64,000 nt of DNA from Pseudomonadota bacterium (GCA_021777555.1 JAJYDK010000012.1:1-64000); one strand, 5' to 3'. Shown: positions 19,796-28,964, numbered from the stretch's first letter. Notes: a model not told the origin generated them from the letters alone. Numbers and translations are program-made.

Positions 19796-20335
19796 GTGGG
19801 CAGCTGGGGCTTGATCGGCGGGCTCGGTGCGGCGACGCTTCTGCTGATCGCCGTATTCAATTTCGTCATCGTGAGGAAGAGGCACCTCGATCTCGCGGCC
19901 TCGGCGATCGGCGCGCAGCTGCAGCGGCGCGATGAGCTGATCCAGAGCATCGTCCACGCATGCGCCGCGGGGCAGCTTGGCAAAAAGATCCCCATCGAGG
20001 ATCTGAGCGCAACGCGGACGCGCATTCTGCAGGGCGACGATGAGGTTGCAGTGGAGCGCCGACTCGCGGCGCAACTGCATTCAGTGTTCGCCGACGCCGA
20101 GAGACACCCGGATCCCAAGGTCGCAGAGACCTGCGCCACGCTGCGAAGAGCATTCAACGAGGTCGAGGAGCGGCTGTCCGCGTCCCGGCGGGCCTTCGAC
20201 GCCGCGTTGAGGACCTACAACGGTGTGGTGAGGAGGTTCCCGACGAGCGCGGCGGCCGCGCTGATGGGGTGCGGGCCGAGAGAACCGCGCGAGATGGCGT
20301 GCGAGACGTACCGGGTCGACGGGGCCTGGAGGTGA
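19796..20335 (+). CDS. LemA family protein
   Basis: A 179-residue protein with one N-terminal membrane helix (LIGGLGAATLLLIAVFNFVIV). It is followed by long helices containing DLAASAIGAQLQRRDELIQSI, AAQLHSVFADAERHPD and AFDAALRTYNGVVRRFPTS, the last being the LemA signature. Upstream in-frame codons overlap tRNA-Pro, so I take GTG 19796, which has GAGGG seven bases upstream. The LemA fold is a membrane-anchored helical bundle of uncertain function. It is paired with a DUF3137 gene two bases downstream, a combination seen repeatedly in bacteria. Confidence 0.85.
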   Translation: MGSWGLIGGLGAATLLLIAVFNFVIVRKRHLDLAASAIGAQLQRRDELIQSIVHACAAGQLGKKIPIEDLSATRTRILQGDDEVAVERRLAAQLHSVFADAERHPDPKVAETCATLRRAFNEVEERLSASRRAFDAALRTYNGVVRRFPTSAAAALMGCGPREPREMACETYRVDGAWR

Positions 20336-20337
20336 GC

Positions 20338-21276
20338 ATGGCGGTCGAGGCCGATCTTGCCAGGTCGCTCCTGAGGCTCGAGGCGGCGCGCCAGGAGAGC
20401 CTCTCGAGGATGAGGATCTGGATTGGCGCGGTCATGGCCTCTGCGGGGGCGGTGGCGTTGTATTTCTACCTCGCCTCGAGCCCTGCCGGCACGCTGGTCA
20501 CGCTGGCGATCGGCCTGATTGTGGCCTCCGGAGTGTCGATCCACCTTCTCAGGAAGGTCAAGCGCGCCTTCAAGGAGGAAATCATGCCGGCGCTCCTTGA
20601 GGAGATCGATCCCTCGCTGCAGTACGAGGCGGGCGGCTGCGTGAGCCAGGAGGATTTCCGCCACTGCGGCCTATTCATGCGGCCGGACCGCTATCGCGGC
20701 AAGGACCTCATCGAGGGGCGCATCGGGCAGACCGCGGTGAGGTTTTCACTCATTCACGCGGAGGAGGAGTACGAGGAGACCAGCACCGATGCCGATGGAA
20801 ATCGCCGCTCCGAGACGCAATACCGCACGATTTTCCGCGGACTGTTCTTCGTTGCGGACTTCAACAAACATTTCTCCGGCCGCACCCTGGTCAGGCCGAA
20901 GGCCGTCACTTTCATGAGCAGGCTGTTCGGGTCGCACGTGGCGCTCGAGGATCCGCAATTCAACGAGCTCTTCACGGTGAATTCCACCGACCAGATCGAG
21001 GCGCGCTACATCATGACCGCCTCTCTGATGGAAAAATTCAAGGTCCTGCGCTCGAAGGCGGGCGCCTTTCGGGCGTCGTTCTTTCTCGGGCAGCTCATTC
21101 TCGCGCTCGAGATGCCCTGGAACGCCTTCGAGCCCTCGATGAGGCGATCGCTCGCCGACTCCGACCAGGTGCGCAAGATTCAAGGCAATCTGCGGCTGAT
21201 CACCGGGATCGTCGAGGATCTCGGCCTGAACGTCAGGATCTGGACGAAGGCCGGAACCGATCCCGCCAGTCAGTGA
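20338..21276 (+). CDS. DUF3137 domain membrane protein
   Basis: 312 residues. Two membrane helices (MRIWIGAVMASAGAVALYFYL and TLVTLAIGLIVASGVSIHLL) are followed by a soluble domain with RYRGKDLIEGRIGQTAVRFS, YRTIFRGLFFVADFNKHF and LEMPWNAFEPS. This layout matches DUF3137, whose genes usually sit beside lemA. ATG 20338 is two bases after the LemA stop, suggesting translational coupling. A joint membrane role is inferred from this pairing; no biochemical function is known. Its 3' end overlaps the convergent dehydrogenase gene by seven bases. Confidence 0.85.
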   Translation: MAVEADLARSLLRLEAARQESLSRMRIWIGAVMASAGAVALYFYLASSPAGTLVTLAIGLIVASGVSIHLLRKVKRAFKEEIMPALLEEIDPSLQYEAGGCVSQEDFRHCGLFMRPDRYRGKDLIEGRIGQTAVRFSLIHAEEEYEETSTDADGNRRSETQYRTIFRGLFFVADFNKHFSGRTLVRPKAVTFMSRLFGSHVALEDPQFNELFTVNSTDQIEARYIMTASLMEKFKVLRSKAGAFRASFFLGQLILALEMPWNAFEPSMRRSLADSDQVRKIQGNLRLITGIVEDLGLNVRIWTKAGTDPASQ

Positions 21277-22028
21277 ACGTAGGAGCCGGCGTTCACATCG
21301 ATCGTGCAGCCTGTGGCGTGATCGGCAAGGCCGCTGGCGAGGAACACGACGATCGGGGCGATATCCGCCGGCTCCGTCAGGCGGGTGAGCGCGATGTCGC
21401 CCCGGGCATAATCCTCTCCGTACTGGCGGATGAAATCCTCCGCCATTTCCGTGCGGGTGAATCCGGGGGCGACATTGAAGGCGAGCACGCCGGATTTGCC
21501 GAAGCCGCGGGCCACGGAGCGGGTGAGCGCCACGAGTCCCGCTTTCGATGCGGCATAGGCGAGGTAGGGCGGCTGATCGCCGCGAAAGGCCGCGCGCGAG
21601 GAGATGTTGATGATCCGGCCGCCGCCGTGCTCGATAAAGTGCGCGACGGCAAGTTTCGAGAGAATGCCCGGCGCGCGCAGGTTCACCGCCATCGTCGTGT
21701 CCCACCCCTCCACCCAGCCGGGGACATCGCTCTCGAGCGGGCAGGAGAGGGCGATCCCGGCGTTATTGACGAGCGTGTGGATCCGTCCGAAGCGCTCGGT
21801 CACGGCTTCCCATAGCGAGGCGCATACCTCGGCATCGGCGAGCTCCGCCTGAAACGCCGCCGCGCCGTGGCCGATTTCCGCCGCCAGGCTGTCCGCGTGG
21901 GCTCGCTGACGGTGGTAATGGACCGCGACCCGCGCGCCGGCCTTGCCCATCGCGCGGGCAATGGCGGCGCCTATGCCGCGGCTTGCGCCCGTGACGAGTA
22001 CGTTCGTGTTCGCGAGGTCGATCTGCAT
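21270..22028 (-). CDS. Short-chain dehydrogenase/reductase (FabG-like)
   Basis: The 252-residue SDR starts MQIDLANTNVLVTGASRGIG, giving the TGxxxGxG cofactor motif. NNAG and the catalytic set Ser (NISSRAAF) and YAASK follow. The early basic residues near HYHRQR suggest NADP(H). The C-terminal FLASGLADHATGCTIDVNAGS is typical of FabG-type reductases. The substrate cannot be read from sequence, and the gene is not in a fatty-acid operon. Start at ATG 22028; a longer frame to 22250 runs into the regulatory region of the divergent amyloid-like operon and is not conserved-looking. Confidence 0.88.
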   Translation of the reverse strand: MQIDLANTNVLVTGASRGIGAAIARAMGKAGARVAVHYHRQRAHADSLAAEIGHGAAAFQAELADAEVCASLWEAVTERFGRIHTLVNNAGIALSCPLESDVPGWVEGWDTTMAVNLRAPGILSKLAVAHFIEHGGGRIINISSRAAFRGDQPPYLAYAASKAGLVALTRSVARGFGKSGVLAFNVAPGFTRTEMAEDFIRQYGEDYARGDIALTRLTEPADIAPIVVFLASGLADHATGCTIDVNAGSYVH

Positions 22029-22187
22029 GGACGAAATCCGATCCTGCCGGGCACCGCCGCGAGTGTAACACCGCGATGAGACGCACCCGTCCAAGCTGTT
22101 CGCCGCTTGATGGCGCGAGCCCGCGGCACCCGGAGTCGGAGCGGGCCGCTCGCTGTGCCCGTCCAGGCGCACCCGCGCGTGCGTTCG

Positions 22188-22201
22188 CGAAACATGTTTC
22201 G
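22188..22201. promoter_or_regulatory. 14-bp perfect palindrome, candidate activator site
   Basis: CGAAACATGTTTCG is a perfect 14-base palindrome. It lies 77 bases upstream of the -24/-12 promoter at 22279, the range where sigma-54 activators bind. The NtrC-type regulator at 27426-28799 is the obvious candidate to bind it (inference). Confidence 0.45.
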
Positions 22202-22278
22202 AAACCGTTGCAGTCCGCTGCGCGCCGTGGGCTCTCCCTTGTCTCCGCAAATCATGCGCTTGCGCGGCCGCAGCCGGC

Positions 22279-22294
22279 TGGCACGGTCATTGCT
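22279..22294 (+). promoter_or_regulatory. Sigma-54 (-24/-12) promoter of the amyloid-like operon
   Basis: TGGCACGGTCATTGCT matches the consensus TGGCACG-N4-TTGCW at every specified base, with the GG and GC dinucleotides ten bases apart. It lies about 95 bases before ATG 22391 and points at the operon. A sigma-54 activator gene lies at the far end of the same locus. Confidence 0.8.
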
Positions 22295-22390
22295 TCCTCG
22301 GATGCGCAGCCAGGAACCGGCGCCACGCATCGGTGAGTGGCCAAGCCGCGCAGCGCTGCGTTCAACAATCCAATTGCGGAGGTAATTTCC

Positions 22391-24091
22391 ATGACGACCA
22401 ATCGCATGATAGCCATGGCGGTCGCCTTGGCGCTGGCGTCGGCGTCCGGACTGGCCATCGCCAGCAACGGAACCGGCACTCTCAGTAACAACGGGAGCGG
22501 CTCTCCGAACCAGTCCCAGACGGCAACGACGAACAAGACGAACACGAGCACGAGCACGAGCACGGACACCAGCACGAATACGAACAGCTACAACCCGACG
22601 GTGACCATCACCAAGACCATCACGCCGACGGATACGACGACCACGACGAACACGACGGCCAATACCACGACCAATACGGCCACGACGGATACGTGGAATA
22701 CCACGGTCGCCGCGACGTCGAACCTCAGCGGAACGGTCTCCGGAAATTCCATTTCCGGCATCGGCAATCTCGCCTCGAACGCCGGCAATGCCAATGGCGC
22801 CGCAGGCGGAAACGGTGGCAAAGGTGGCGCGGGCTACGGCGGGGCGAGCGGCAGTTCGGCTGCGAGCATGAACACCAGCGGCGGCAACGGCGCCAAGGGC
22901 GCGGTCGGCGCGCCGGGCGGCTCAGTGAGCAATGGCGATACCAGCAACGGCGGCGCGAGCAACGGCAGCGCGAGCGCGGGCAACGGCGGTGACGGCGCCA
23001 ATGCCATTGGCGCGCGCGGCGGTGCCGGTGGTCGCGGTGGCCATGCGAATGGCGGCAACGCAGGAGATTCCTACAATACCGGCTACGGTGGCGCGGGTGC
23101 GACGGCCGATGGCGGCATGGGCGCCGTGGGCGCGACCGGCGGTGACGCCTCGAACGGTGGCGCGAGCAATGGCAGCGCGAGCAATGGCAGCGCGACCGCG
23201 GGCAACGGCGGCCTCGGCGGAGACGCCGGTCTCGTGAAGACCATCGGCGGCGGCGGCGGCTCGGGCAAGGGTGGCGCGGCGCTCGGTGGACTGAGTGCAG
23301 CCGCCGGTGGTGGCTCGGGCGGCTCGGGCAGCGCCAGCGGCAGTGGCGCGGGCGGCTCGAACGGGTCGACCGGCACCGGCGGTGGCGGCGGTGCGGGCGG
23401 AAGCAGCGGCACCGGAGGCGGCTCGACCGCCGGCAGCGGTACCGGCGGCGGTGCGGCCAACTCGGTCGCGAGCACCACGACCGGTGGCGCGGGCGGTGCC
23501 GGCGGTACGGCCACCAACGGCAGCGCGACCAACGGCGGCGCCTCGAATGGCAGCTCGACCGCCGGTAGTGGCGGCTCGGGCGGTGGCGGCGGGTCCGGTG
23601 GCGCAGGTGGCGCCGGCGGCTCCGGCGGCTCGTTCACACCCAACCAGGGCACCGGCGGCAACGGCGGCGGCGCCAGTGGCGGGGCGGGCGGCCTCGCATC
23701 CAATGCCGGCGGCACGACGGGCGCGGGTGGCTCGGCCACCAACGGCAGCGCGTCCAACGGCAGCGCCACGGCCTCCCTCGGCAGCGGCGGAGGAGGCGGG
23801 AGCGGCGGCAATGGCGGCAGTGGTGGCGCGGGCACTGGAGGAACGCAAAGCACGACTACCGGGACCGGTGGCGTAGGCAATGGTGCGGTGGGCGGCGCCG
23901 GAGGTGCCGGTGGCGCGGGCGGTGCGAACACCGTCACGGCCGGAACCTTCGACCTGGCCAACAACATCAGCGCCGCCTTCACCAACGGCGCCGGGATCAC
24001 GGTCGCGAGCCAGAACACGGGCATCTCGTCCCTGGTCCAGCAGAGCGTCAACGTGCAAGCGAATCTGTCGTTGTCGGCGACAGGGCATTAG
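22391..24091 (+). CDS. Large glycine-rich secreted protein, Fap-like amyloid/adhesin candidate
   Basis: 566 residues. A Sec signal peptide (MAVALALASASGLAIA) is followed by a Thr/Asn-rich stretch (about residues 25-105) and then about 400 residues dominated by GG-X-GG sequence. Four imperfect copies of an (S/T)NG(G/S)A(S/T)NGS block are spaced through it. The last 45 residues change character and contain SQNTGISSLVQQSVNVQANL. This motif recurs in the next gene and resembles repeat/C-terminal sequence of Fap amyloid subunits. The gene starts at ATG 22391 with GGAGG eight bases upstream and a sigma-54 promoter. The bulk looks like a polyglycine-helix or PGRS-type surface protein. Fibre function is inference from the operon. 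Confidence 0.7.
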   Translation: MTTNRMIAMAVALALASASGLAIASNGTGTLSNNGSGSPNQSQTATTNKTNTSTSTSTDTSTNTNSYNPTVTITKTITPTDTTTTTNTTANTTTNTATTDTWNTTVAATSNLSGTVSGNSISGIGNLASNAGNANGAAGGNGGKGGAGYGGASGSSAASMNTSGGNGAKGAVGAPGGSVSNGDTSNGGASNGSASAGNGGDGANAIGARGGAGGRGGHANGGNAGDSYNTGYGGAGATADGGMGAVGATGGDASNGGASNGSASNGSATAGNGGLGGDAGLVKTIGGGGGSGKGGAALGGLSAAAGGGSGGSGSASGSGAGGSNGSTGTGGGGGAGGSSGTGGGSTAGSGTGGGAANSVASTTTGGAGGAGGTATNGSATNGGASNGSSTAGSGGSGGGGGSGGAGGAGGSGGSFTPNQGTGGNGGGASGGAGGLASNAGGTTGAGGSATNGSASNGSATASLGSGGGGGSGGNGGSGGAGTGGTQSTTTGTGGVGNGAVGGAGGAGGAGGANTVTAGTFDLANNISAAFTNGAGITVASQNTGISSLVQQSVNVQANLSLSATGH

Positions 24092-24155
24092 CACAAGGCA
24101 AAGTCCGGGGCGCGGCGCGCGAGCGCGCCCGCTCCGGACGATGCGGGAGGCCGAT

Positions 24156-24665
24156 ATGAACACGCGCGGTGCCTTTGCCGTGTTTTTTGTTGCCTTGGGC
24201 GCACTGAGCGCAGGAGGGCAGGCCGCCGCCGCGCCACCTTCCGGCACGCATGGTGCGAAGAATGTGCAGACTGCGAAGGTGAGCGCGCCCCGGGCGAGCG
24301 CGCAACAGCGCAGCGCTCCGGTGGCGGCGCAGCGCAGCCCGGCGAGAGCCGCGCACGGCCAGCCGAAACGTGCGGATGCGGTCCACCACAGCACTGCCGC
24401 GGATCTTCTGAGCGCGGCAGTCATCAGCGACAAGGAGCTCGCCGGCGATCGTGGCGGAACGGCGGTCGACAATACGAGCAACGCCACCGGCACGGTGAGC
24501 GGCAACGTCGCCTCGCAGCTCACGACCGGCTCGAACACCATCAGCCAGGGATCATTCTCGAATACCTCCGGGATTCCGATCGTGATCCAGAACACGGGGA
24601 ACAACGTACTCATCCAGAATTCCACCATCCTCAACCTGCAGCTGACCAACCCCCAAGCGCCATGA
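24156..24665 (+). CDS. Small secreted protein, Fap-operon minor-subunit candidate
   Basis: 169 residues. A signal peptide (FAVFFVALGALSAGGQAAA) is followed by an Ala/Arg/Gln-rich disordered region to about residue 85. The C-terminal half has TGTVSGNVASQLTTGSN and the ending IQNTGNNVLIQNSTILNLQL, which aligns with the C-terminal motif of the upstream glycine-rich protein (QNTG, then LVQ/LIQ and S). It may be a second fibre subunit or a nucleator. Start at ATG 24156; its stop overlaps the ATG of the peptidase gene (ATGA), so the two are coupled. No named family could be assigned with certainty. Confidence 0.6.
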   Translation: MNTRGAFAVFFVALGALSAGGQAAAAPPSGTHGAKNVQTAKVSAPRASAQQRSAPVAAQRSPARAAHGQPKRADAVHHSTAADLLSAAVISDKELAGDRGGTAVDNTSNATGTVSGNVASQLTTGSNTISQGSFSNTSGIPIVIQNTGNNVLIQNSTILNLQLTNPQAP

Positions 24666-25372
24666 CCGGCGGACGCTTCGGCATACTGCTGCTGTGGACC
24701 GCGGTCGTGGCGGCGGGCGTGGCGTGCGCCCGCAGCGCCGCGGCCGTCGTCCAGACGAGCGCGAGCGAGTCGCTGTCGATTCCGGTGCGCACCTTCCAGC
24801 AGATGAGGCTCGAGCAGGCCTTCAGGCGCACCATCCATCAGCAGTACGACTTCAGTTGCGGCTCGGCCGCGGTGGCAACGCTCCTCACTTACCAGTACGG
24901 CCGCCCGACGAGCGAGATGTCGGTGTTCAAGGCGATGTATGCCGTCGGCAATCAGGCGCAGATCCGGGCCAAGGGCTTCTCGCTGCTCGACATGAAGCGT
25001 TACCTGCAGAGCCTCGGTTACACGGCCGACGGCGTGCGCGTGTCGCTCAGTACGCTCATCAAGGTCGGCGTTCCCGCGATCGCCCTCATCACCGATCACG
25101 GCTACCGCCACTTCGTCGTGGTCAAGGGCGCGGATGCGACCCAGGTGGTGATCGGCGATCCGGCGCTCGGTCGCCGTGTGCTCTCGCGGCGGGCGTTCGA
25201 GGCCGCGCGCGTCGGCAACCTGTTCTTCGTCATCCGCAGCGATTTGCATGCGGCGCGGTTCAACCTGGCGTCCGATTGGGAGAGTTCCACCGCCCCGCCG
25301 ATGTTTGCGGGCGTCAATCGACGTTCTCTCGCAACGGAGTTCCTCGAAATTCCGAATGCGAGTGTCTTCTGA
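24662..25372 (+). CDS. C39-family peptidase, FapD-like
   Basis: A 236-residue protein with a signal peptide or N-terminal anchor and one C39 papain-fold domain. The catalytic Cys66 is in YDFSCGSAAVATLL, His150 in HGYRHFVVVKG and Asp166 in VVIGDPALG. Stand-alone exported C39 proteins like this are encoded in Fap functional-amyloid operons (FapD), where the domain is thought to process or chaperone secreted subunits. Bacteriocin-type ABC transporter domains are absent. It overlaps the previous gene by four bases and is followed after 16 bases by another secreted protein. Confidence 0.8.
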   Translation: MTGGRFGILLLWTAVVAAGVACARSAAAVVQTSASESLSIPVRTFQQMRLEQAFRRTIHQQYDFSCGSAAVATLLTYQYGRPTSEMSVFKAMYAVGNQAQIRAKGFSLLDMKRYLQSLGYTADGVRVSLSTLIKVGVPAIALITDHGYRHFVVVKGADATQVVIGDPALGRRVLSRRAFEAARVGNLFFVIRSDLHAARFNLASDWESSTAPPMFAGVNRRSLATEFLEIPNASVF

Positions 25373-25388
25373 GCGATAGGAGAGCCAG

Positions 25389-26363
25389 ATGCACACGCTC
25401 AAACCCCTGATGCTTGGTTTCTGCCTGGCGGCGACCGGCGCCGCCGTGGCCGCCCCCACCTCCCCCTCGGCCAAGCGCGCGGTGGCCGCATGGCCGGCGG
25501 TGCCGGACACGGTCCTCGGGCGGATGCGCGGTGGCATCGATCTCAGCAACCTCGTGGCCTACTTCGCGATCGAACGCATCGTCGAGGTGGACGGTGAGGT
25601 GGTGGCCCGGGCGGAGATCGTGATTTCCAATCTCGATCGGCTCGCCTCGGGCGGCATGCCGACGATCAGCGTCTCCGGGCCCCTCGCCCAGGTGATTCAG
25701 ATCATGAATGGGGGAGGGATCCCGGGCGCCACCCTCGCCCCGAGCTCCGGGGCCGTCGCGGCGCCGTCGACCCCAGGTGCGGCGCCGGTGGCCGCGCAAA
25801 TCGCCTCGAGCGCTCCGGTGAGCACTCCCCCCACGCTCGCCGTCACGGCTCACAGCCCCGCTGCGGCACCCACGAGCGTGGCCCCGCACACCAACGGCAC
25901 GATTTCCTCCGGCGGGACCCAGAGCGGGTCCATGGCTCAGTTTGGCAGTGCGCTCTCGAGCGCCGTCGCAGTGGCGGCGAGTGCGACCTCCGCAACGGGC
26001 GCGGGTAATGCGACCGCTGAGACACCGTCCGCCTCTGCGGCGTCGCTCGCGAGCGCTCAGCCCGTGGCGCAGGCGAACTCGAGCGCCGCGAGCGCGCCGT
26101 CCACTGCGGCTGGTCCGGTGGCGAGCCCGGCAAGCACGCCGGCGACGGCGGCCAACACGGTGGTAATCCCGACCCCGATCATCGTCGTGAGCGATCTGCC
26201 GAACGCGACATCGATCACGACTGCGGTGCAGAACGAGGTTCGCGCGACCACCATTCAGACGCAGACGACGATCTCGGCGACGCTGAACAGTCTACCGGTC
26301 GTCAACTCGTTGGCCCTCGCGAGCGCGATTCAAGCGCAGGTCGCGAGCGCCGTCGGCCACTGA
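25389..26363 (+). CDS. Secreted Ala/Ser/Thr-rich protein, FapE-position component
   Basis: 324 residues. Signal peptide (LMLGFCLAATGAAVAA) and a mature N-terminus with VPDTVLGRMRGGIDLSNLVAYFAIER, where the 'LGRMRGG' stretch resembles a short recognition motif. Then comes a folded-looking segment to about residue 120 with GPLAQVIQIMNGG, a long low-complexity Ala/Ser/Pro/Thr linker, and a C-terminal region NATSITTAVQNEVRATTIQ that echoes the QN-rich ends of the upstream secreted proteins. I cannot name a family. Its place after the C39 gene and its export signal make it the probable FapE-like partner. GGAG lies before the ATG. Confidence 0.55.
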   Translation: MHTLKPLMLGFCLAATGAAVAAPTSPSAKRAVAAWPAVPDTVLGRMRGGIDLSNLVAYFAIERIVEVDGEVVARAEIVISNLDRLASGGMPTISVSGPLAQVIQIMNGGGIPGATLAPSSGAVAAPSTPGAAPVAAQIASSAPVSTPPTLAVTAHSPAAAPTSVAPHTNGTISSGGTQSGSMAQFGSALSSAVAVAASATSATGAGNATAETPSASAASLASAQPVAQANSSAASAPSTAAGPVASPASTPATAANTVVIPTPIIVVSDLPNATSITTAVQNEVRATTIQTQTTISATLNSLPVVNSLALASAIQAQVASAVGH

Positions 26364-26379
26364 ATGGCGCAGGGATCCT

Positions 26380-27429
26380 TCACAGGGTGAGCGGCAGCCG
26401 GACCGTCGCCTCGAGATCCGGCGTGTCGCGGGTGACGCCGATGCCGATGGTCACGTTGAGCAGCGTTCTGCGGTTGACCTGGTAGGTCACACCGAAGCGC
26501 AGGGTGCCGAGCTGCAGGGTTCCCAGGCGCGCAAGCGCCCTCCCGGTGGCGGTGGCCGCCTGCGTCGTCTGTGCGACCACGCTGTGCTGGTAGCCGACGC
26601 TGAATGAGGCGCGCGAATTGAGGGACAGCCCCATCCCGAGCGTCAGATCGAGGATGCCGCCCGGGTGGATATGGCCGTACCCGTAGCCCACGTTGCGGGC
26701 GAAACTGTAGGTGTAGTCGACGCCGCCGAAGAATACGGCGGGGTCCGAGGGCAGGAGAAAGGTGATGCCCGGCTGCACGGCGTAGAAGCCCGAGCCGGTC
26801 GCGAGCCGGGTCTGCAGCCCCGTTTTCGCATCGATGGGCTGCTGGAAGACATCGGTCCCGGTCCGCGATTTCATGAGCAGCGAGCCGATCCAGACCATGT
26901 TGTTGCCGTGGAACTGGTTGAGCTGCACGCGAAGCGCGAGCTCGGCATCGCCCAGCCCGCTGCCGGAGGAGTCGAAGAAGGAGTTGGTGGTCGCGGCAGT
27001 CGCGAGCGGCCGGGTCTCGGTGGTGGTGTTTTCGACGACGTACGGCACGCGCGCTTCGATCTCAAGACGCGAGAAGAGGCCGTAGCGGGCGGTCAGACTG
27101 AATGTCGAGAGATTGCTCTCGATTCTCTGGATGTCGATGAGTCCGATGGTGATCGCCGGGAGCACCGTGTAGCCGACCAGCGCGACCTGGTTGTTGGTCG
27201 AGTGAACGTACTGGGCGTCGGGCTCGATGACGAGCGTGCCGCGGGGGGTGAGCACGGTCGGCTCGGCGAAGATCTGCGCAGCCGGGGCGGGCGCCTTCGG
27301 CGCCTCGGGCGCCTGTCCGACCGGCGCGGGCAGCGGGGGGGACTGATTTTCCCCGCCCCAGGCGCAGGCCATTCCCCCAAGAAGAGTCGGGATCAGTGCG
27401 AGTGCCGGGAGGTTTCGTGGTGCGTTCAT
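26380..27429 (-). CDS. Outer-membrane beta-barrel protein, FapF-position transporter candidate
   Basis: 349 residues. A signal peptide ([15 protein letters not shown]) and a short Pro/Ala-rich segment precede a mostly beta-stranded protein. Alternating aromatic/hydrophobic strands include [60 protein letters not shown] and the final [12 protein letters not shown], typical of outer-membrane barrels. In Fap systems the last gene, fapF, encodes such a channel. Start at ATG 27429, four-base overlap with the regulator stop. The gene is convergent with the rest of the operon, which is unusual. Function as the secretion pore is inference. Confidence 0.65.
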   Translation of the reverse strand: MNAPRNLPALALIPTLLGGMACAWGGENQSPPLPAPVGQAPEAPKAPAPAAQIFAEPTVLTPRGTLVIEPDAQYVHSTNNQVALVGYTVLPAITIGLIDIQRIESNLSTFSLTARYGLFSRLEIEARVPYVVENTTTETRPLATAATTNSFFDSSGSGLGDAELALRVQLNQFHGNNMVWIGSLLMKSRTGTDVFQQPIDAKTGLQTRLATGSGFYAVQPGITFLLPSDPAVFFGGVDYTYSFARNVGYGYGHIHPGGILDLTLGMGLSLNSRASFSVGYQHSVVAQTTQAATATGRALARLGTLQLGTLRFGVTYQVNRRTLLNVTIGIGVTRDTPDLEATVRLPLTL

Positions 27430-28799
27430 TTTTCTATCTCCGGCTGTGGGGTGGCGGGAGGTTGGCCGCGGGGCGTGATGCCGAGCCGTTTCAGCAGTCG
27501 GTAGAGGGTGACCCGGGAGACCGACAGCTCGCGGGCCGTGGCCGCGATGTTGTGGCCGGTGCGCTCGAGCGCGGCCTCGATGAGTCCGCGTTCCGTGCCG
27601 GCGCGCGCATGCGCCAGCGAGCCGTTGGGCCGGGCGCAGACGGGCGCGCCGAGCTGCAGATCGGCGGCCGTGATGAGCGGGCCGTCGCACATGACCATGG
27701 CGTGCTGCACTCGGTTCAGCAGCTCGCGCACGTTGCCCGGCCAGCCGTACCGCTCGATGGCGGTGAGCGCATTGCGCGAGAAGCCGCGCACGCCGGGCGC
27801 ACGGCCATTGGCGGAGTGGCGGAAGAAGTGATCGGCGAGGAGCACGCTGTCCTCGCCACGGACCCGCAGCGGCGGTATCTCGATGCTGAGCACGTTGAGG
27901 CGGTAGAACAGGTCTTCGCGGAAGCGGCCCGCGTGGACCGCCTGATTCAGGTCCATGTGGGTCGCGGCAATGACACGCGCATCGATCCGGATCTCCCGCG
28001 TGGAGCCGACACGCATCACGGTCGACTCCTGCAGGAAGCGCAGCAGGCTCGCCTGGGCCGAGCGCGGCAGATCGCCGATCTCATCGAGGAAGATGGTGCC
28101 CCGGTGAGCGGCTTCGATGGAGCCGATCTGCCGCTCGTGAGCGCCGGTGAAGGCGCCCTTTTCGTGACCGAACAGCAGGCTCTCGATGAGCGTCTGGGGG
28201 AGGGCGCCGCAGTTGACCGGCACGAACGGCCCGCTCGAGCGGCTCGAGCCGAGATGCACGGCGCGCGCGGCGAGCTCCTTGCCGACCCCGCTCTCCCCGG
28301 TGAGCAGCAACGGGGCGTTGGCGCGCATCACCCTCTCGAGCCGGGCGTGCAGGACGATCATGGCGGGACTCTCGCCGATCATCCCGTAGCGACCATGCGC
28401 CGGCTCCGCGGGCGCGAGCGCCGTATGGCGTAACACGGCTTTGCCGTAGGCGTGGCCGACTGAATACAGCAGTCGCGCGTCGTCCACCGGCAGCGTGTGG
28501 AAATCGAAATAGCTCGATGCGAGGGCGCGCGCAGTGAGTCGGTCACGGGCGCAGTCGCGCGGCAGCACGGCGATCCACTCCGTGCCGGAGTTCTCGACGA
28601 GCTCGGCAAGGCTCTCCGGCGAGCACTCGAGCGCTTGGTCGAATACCGCGATGCCGACGTGACAATCGCCTCGCAGCAGCGCCTCGTGAACCTGATCCGG
28701 CTGGGTCGCCCGCTGTACCCGCCAGTGATGGGCTGCAAGCAAGAGGCCGAGATCAGCAATGGACTCGGCTGCCTGCAGAACGATCACGCCCCGAGACAT
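27426..28799 (-). CDS. Sigma-54-dependent transcriptional activator
   Basis: 457 residues. The N-terminal 115 residues look like a degenerate receiver (FleQ-like). The AAA+ domain has Walker A GESGVGKE, the sigma-54 contact loop [10 protein letters not shown] and Walker [13 protein letters not shown]. The C-terminus has a Fis-type helix-turn-helix ([20 protein letters not shown]). It should activate RNA polymerase with sigma-54 from an upstream site. The consensus -24/-12 promoter at 22279 is the natural target. It is translationally coupled to the downstream barrel-protein gene by an ATGA overlap. No sensor kinase gene is adjacent. Confidence 0.9.
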   Translation of the reverse strand: MSRGVIVLQAAESIADLGLLLAAHHWRVQRATQPDQVHEALLRGDCHVGIAVFDQALECSPESLAELVENSGTEWIAVLPRDCARDRLTARALASSYFDFHTLPVDDARLLYSVGHAYGKAVLRHTALAPAEPAHGRYGMIGESPAMIVLHARLERVMRANAPLLLTGESGVGKELAARAVHLGSSRSSGPFVPVNCGALPQTLIESLLFGHEKGAFTGAHERQIGSIEAAHRGTIFLDEIGDLPRSAQASLLRFLQESTVMRVGSTREIRIDARVIAATHMDLNQAVHAGRFREDLFYRLNVLSIEIPPLRVRGEDSVLLADHFFRHSANGRAPGVRGFSRNALTAIERYGWPGNVRELLNRVQHAMVMCDGPLITAADLQLGAPVCARPNGSLAHARAGTERGLIEAALERTGHNIAATARELSVSRVTLYRLLKRLGITPRGQPPATPQPEIEK

Positions 28800-28964
28800 G
28801 CCCCACCCTTGGCGCGCTGCGACACGAAGGTCGTAGGCTATAGGCTTATGATCCGGGCCAGCAGTTCGGAATTGTACCTAACGCTGCGCGCTGGCGCGAG
28901 TGTTGAGGAGGGGCGAATCCCTCAGTGGCATTTTTTGCCGGACAGGCGCGTCTCGCGGGTTTCC

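Noticed and set aside
22922..25549. 875-codon minus-strand Ala/Thr/Arg-rich ORF
   Set aside because: It is the antisense of the Gly-rich repeat region; low-complexity complement, not a protein family.
28925..28938. TGGCATTTTTTGCC as a sigma-54 promoter
   Set aside because: GG and GC are only eight bases apart; ten are required.
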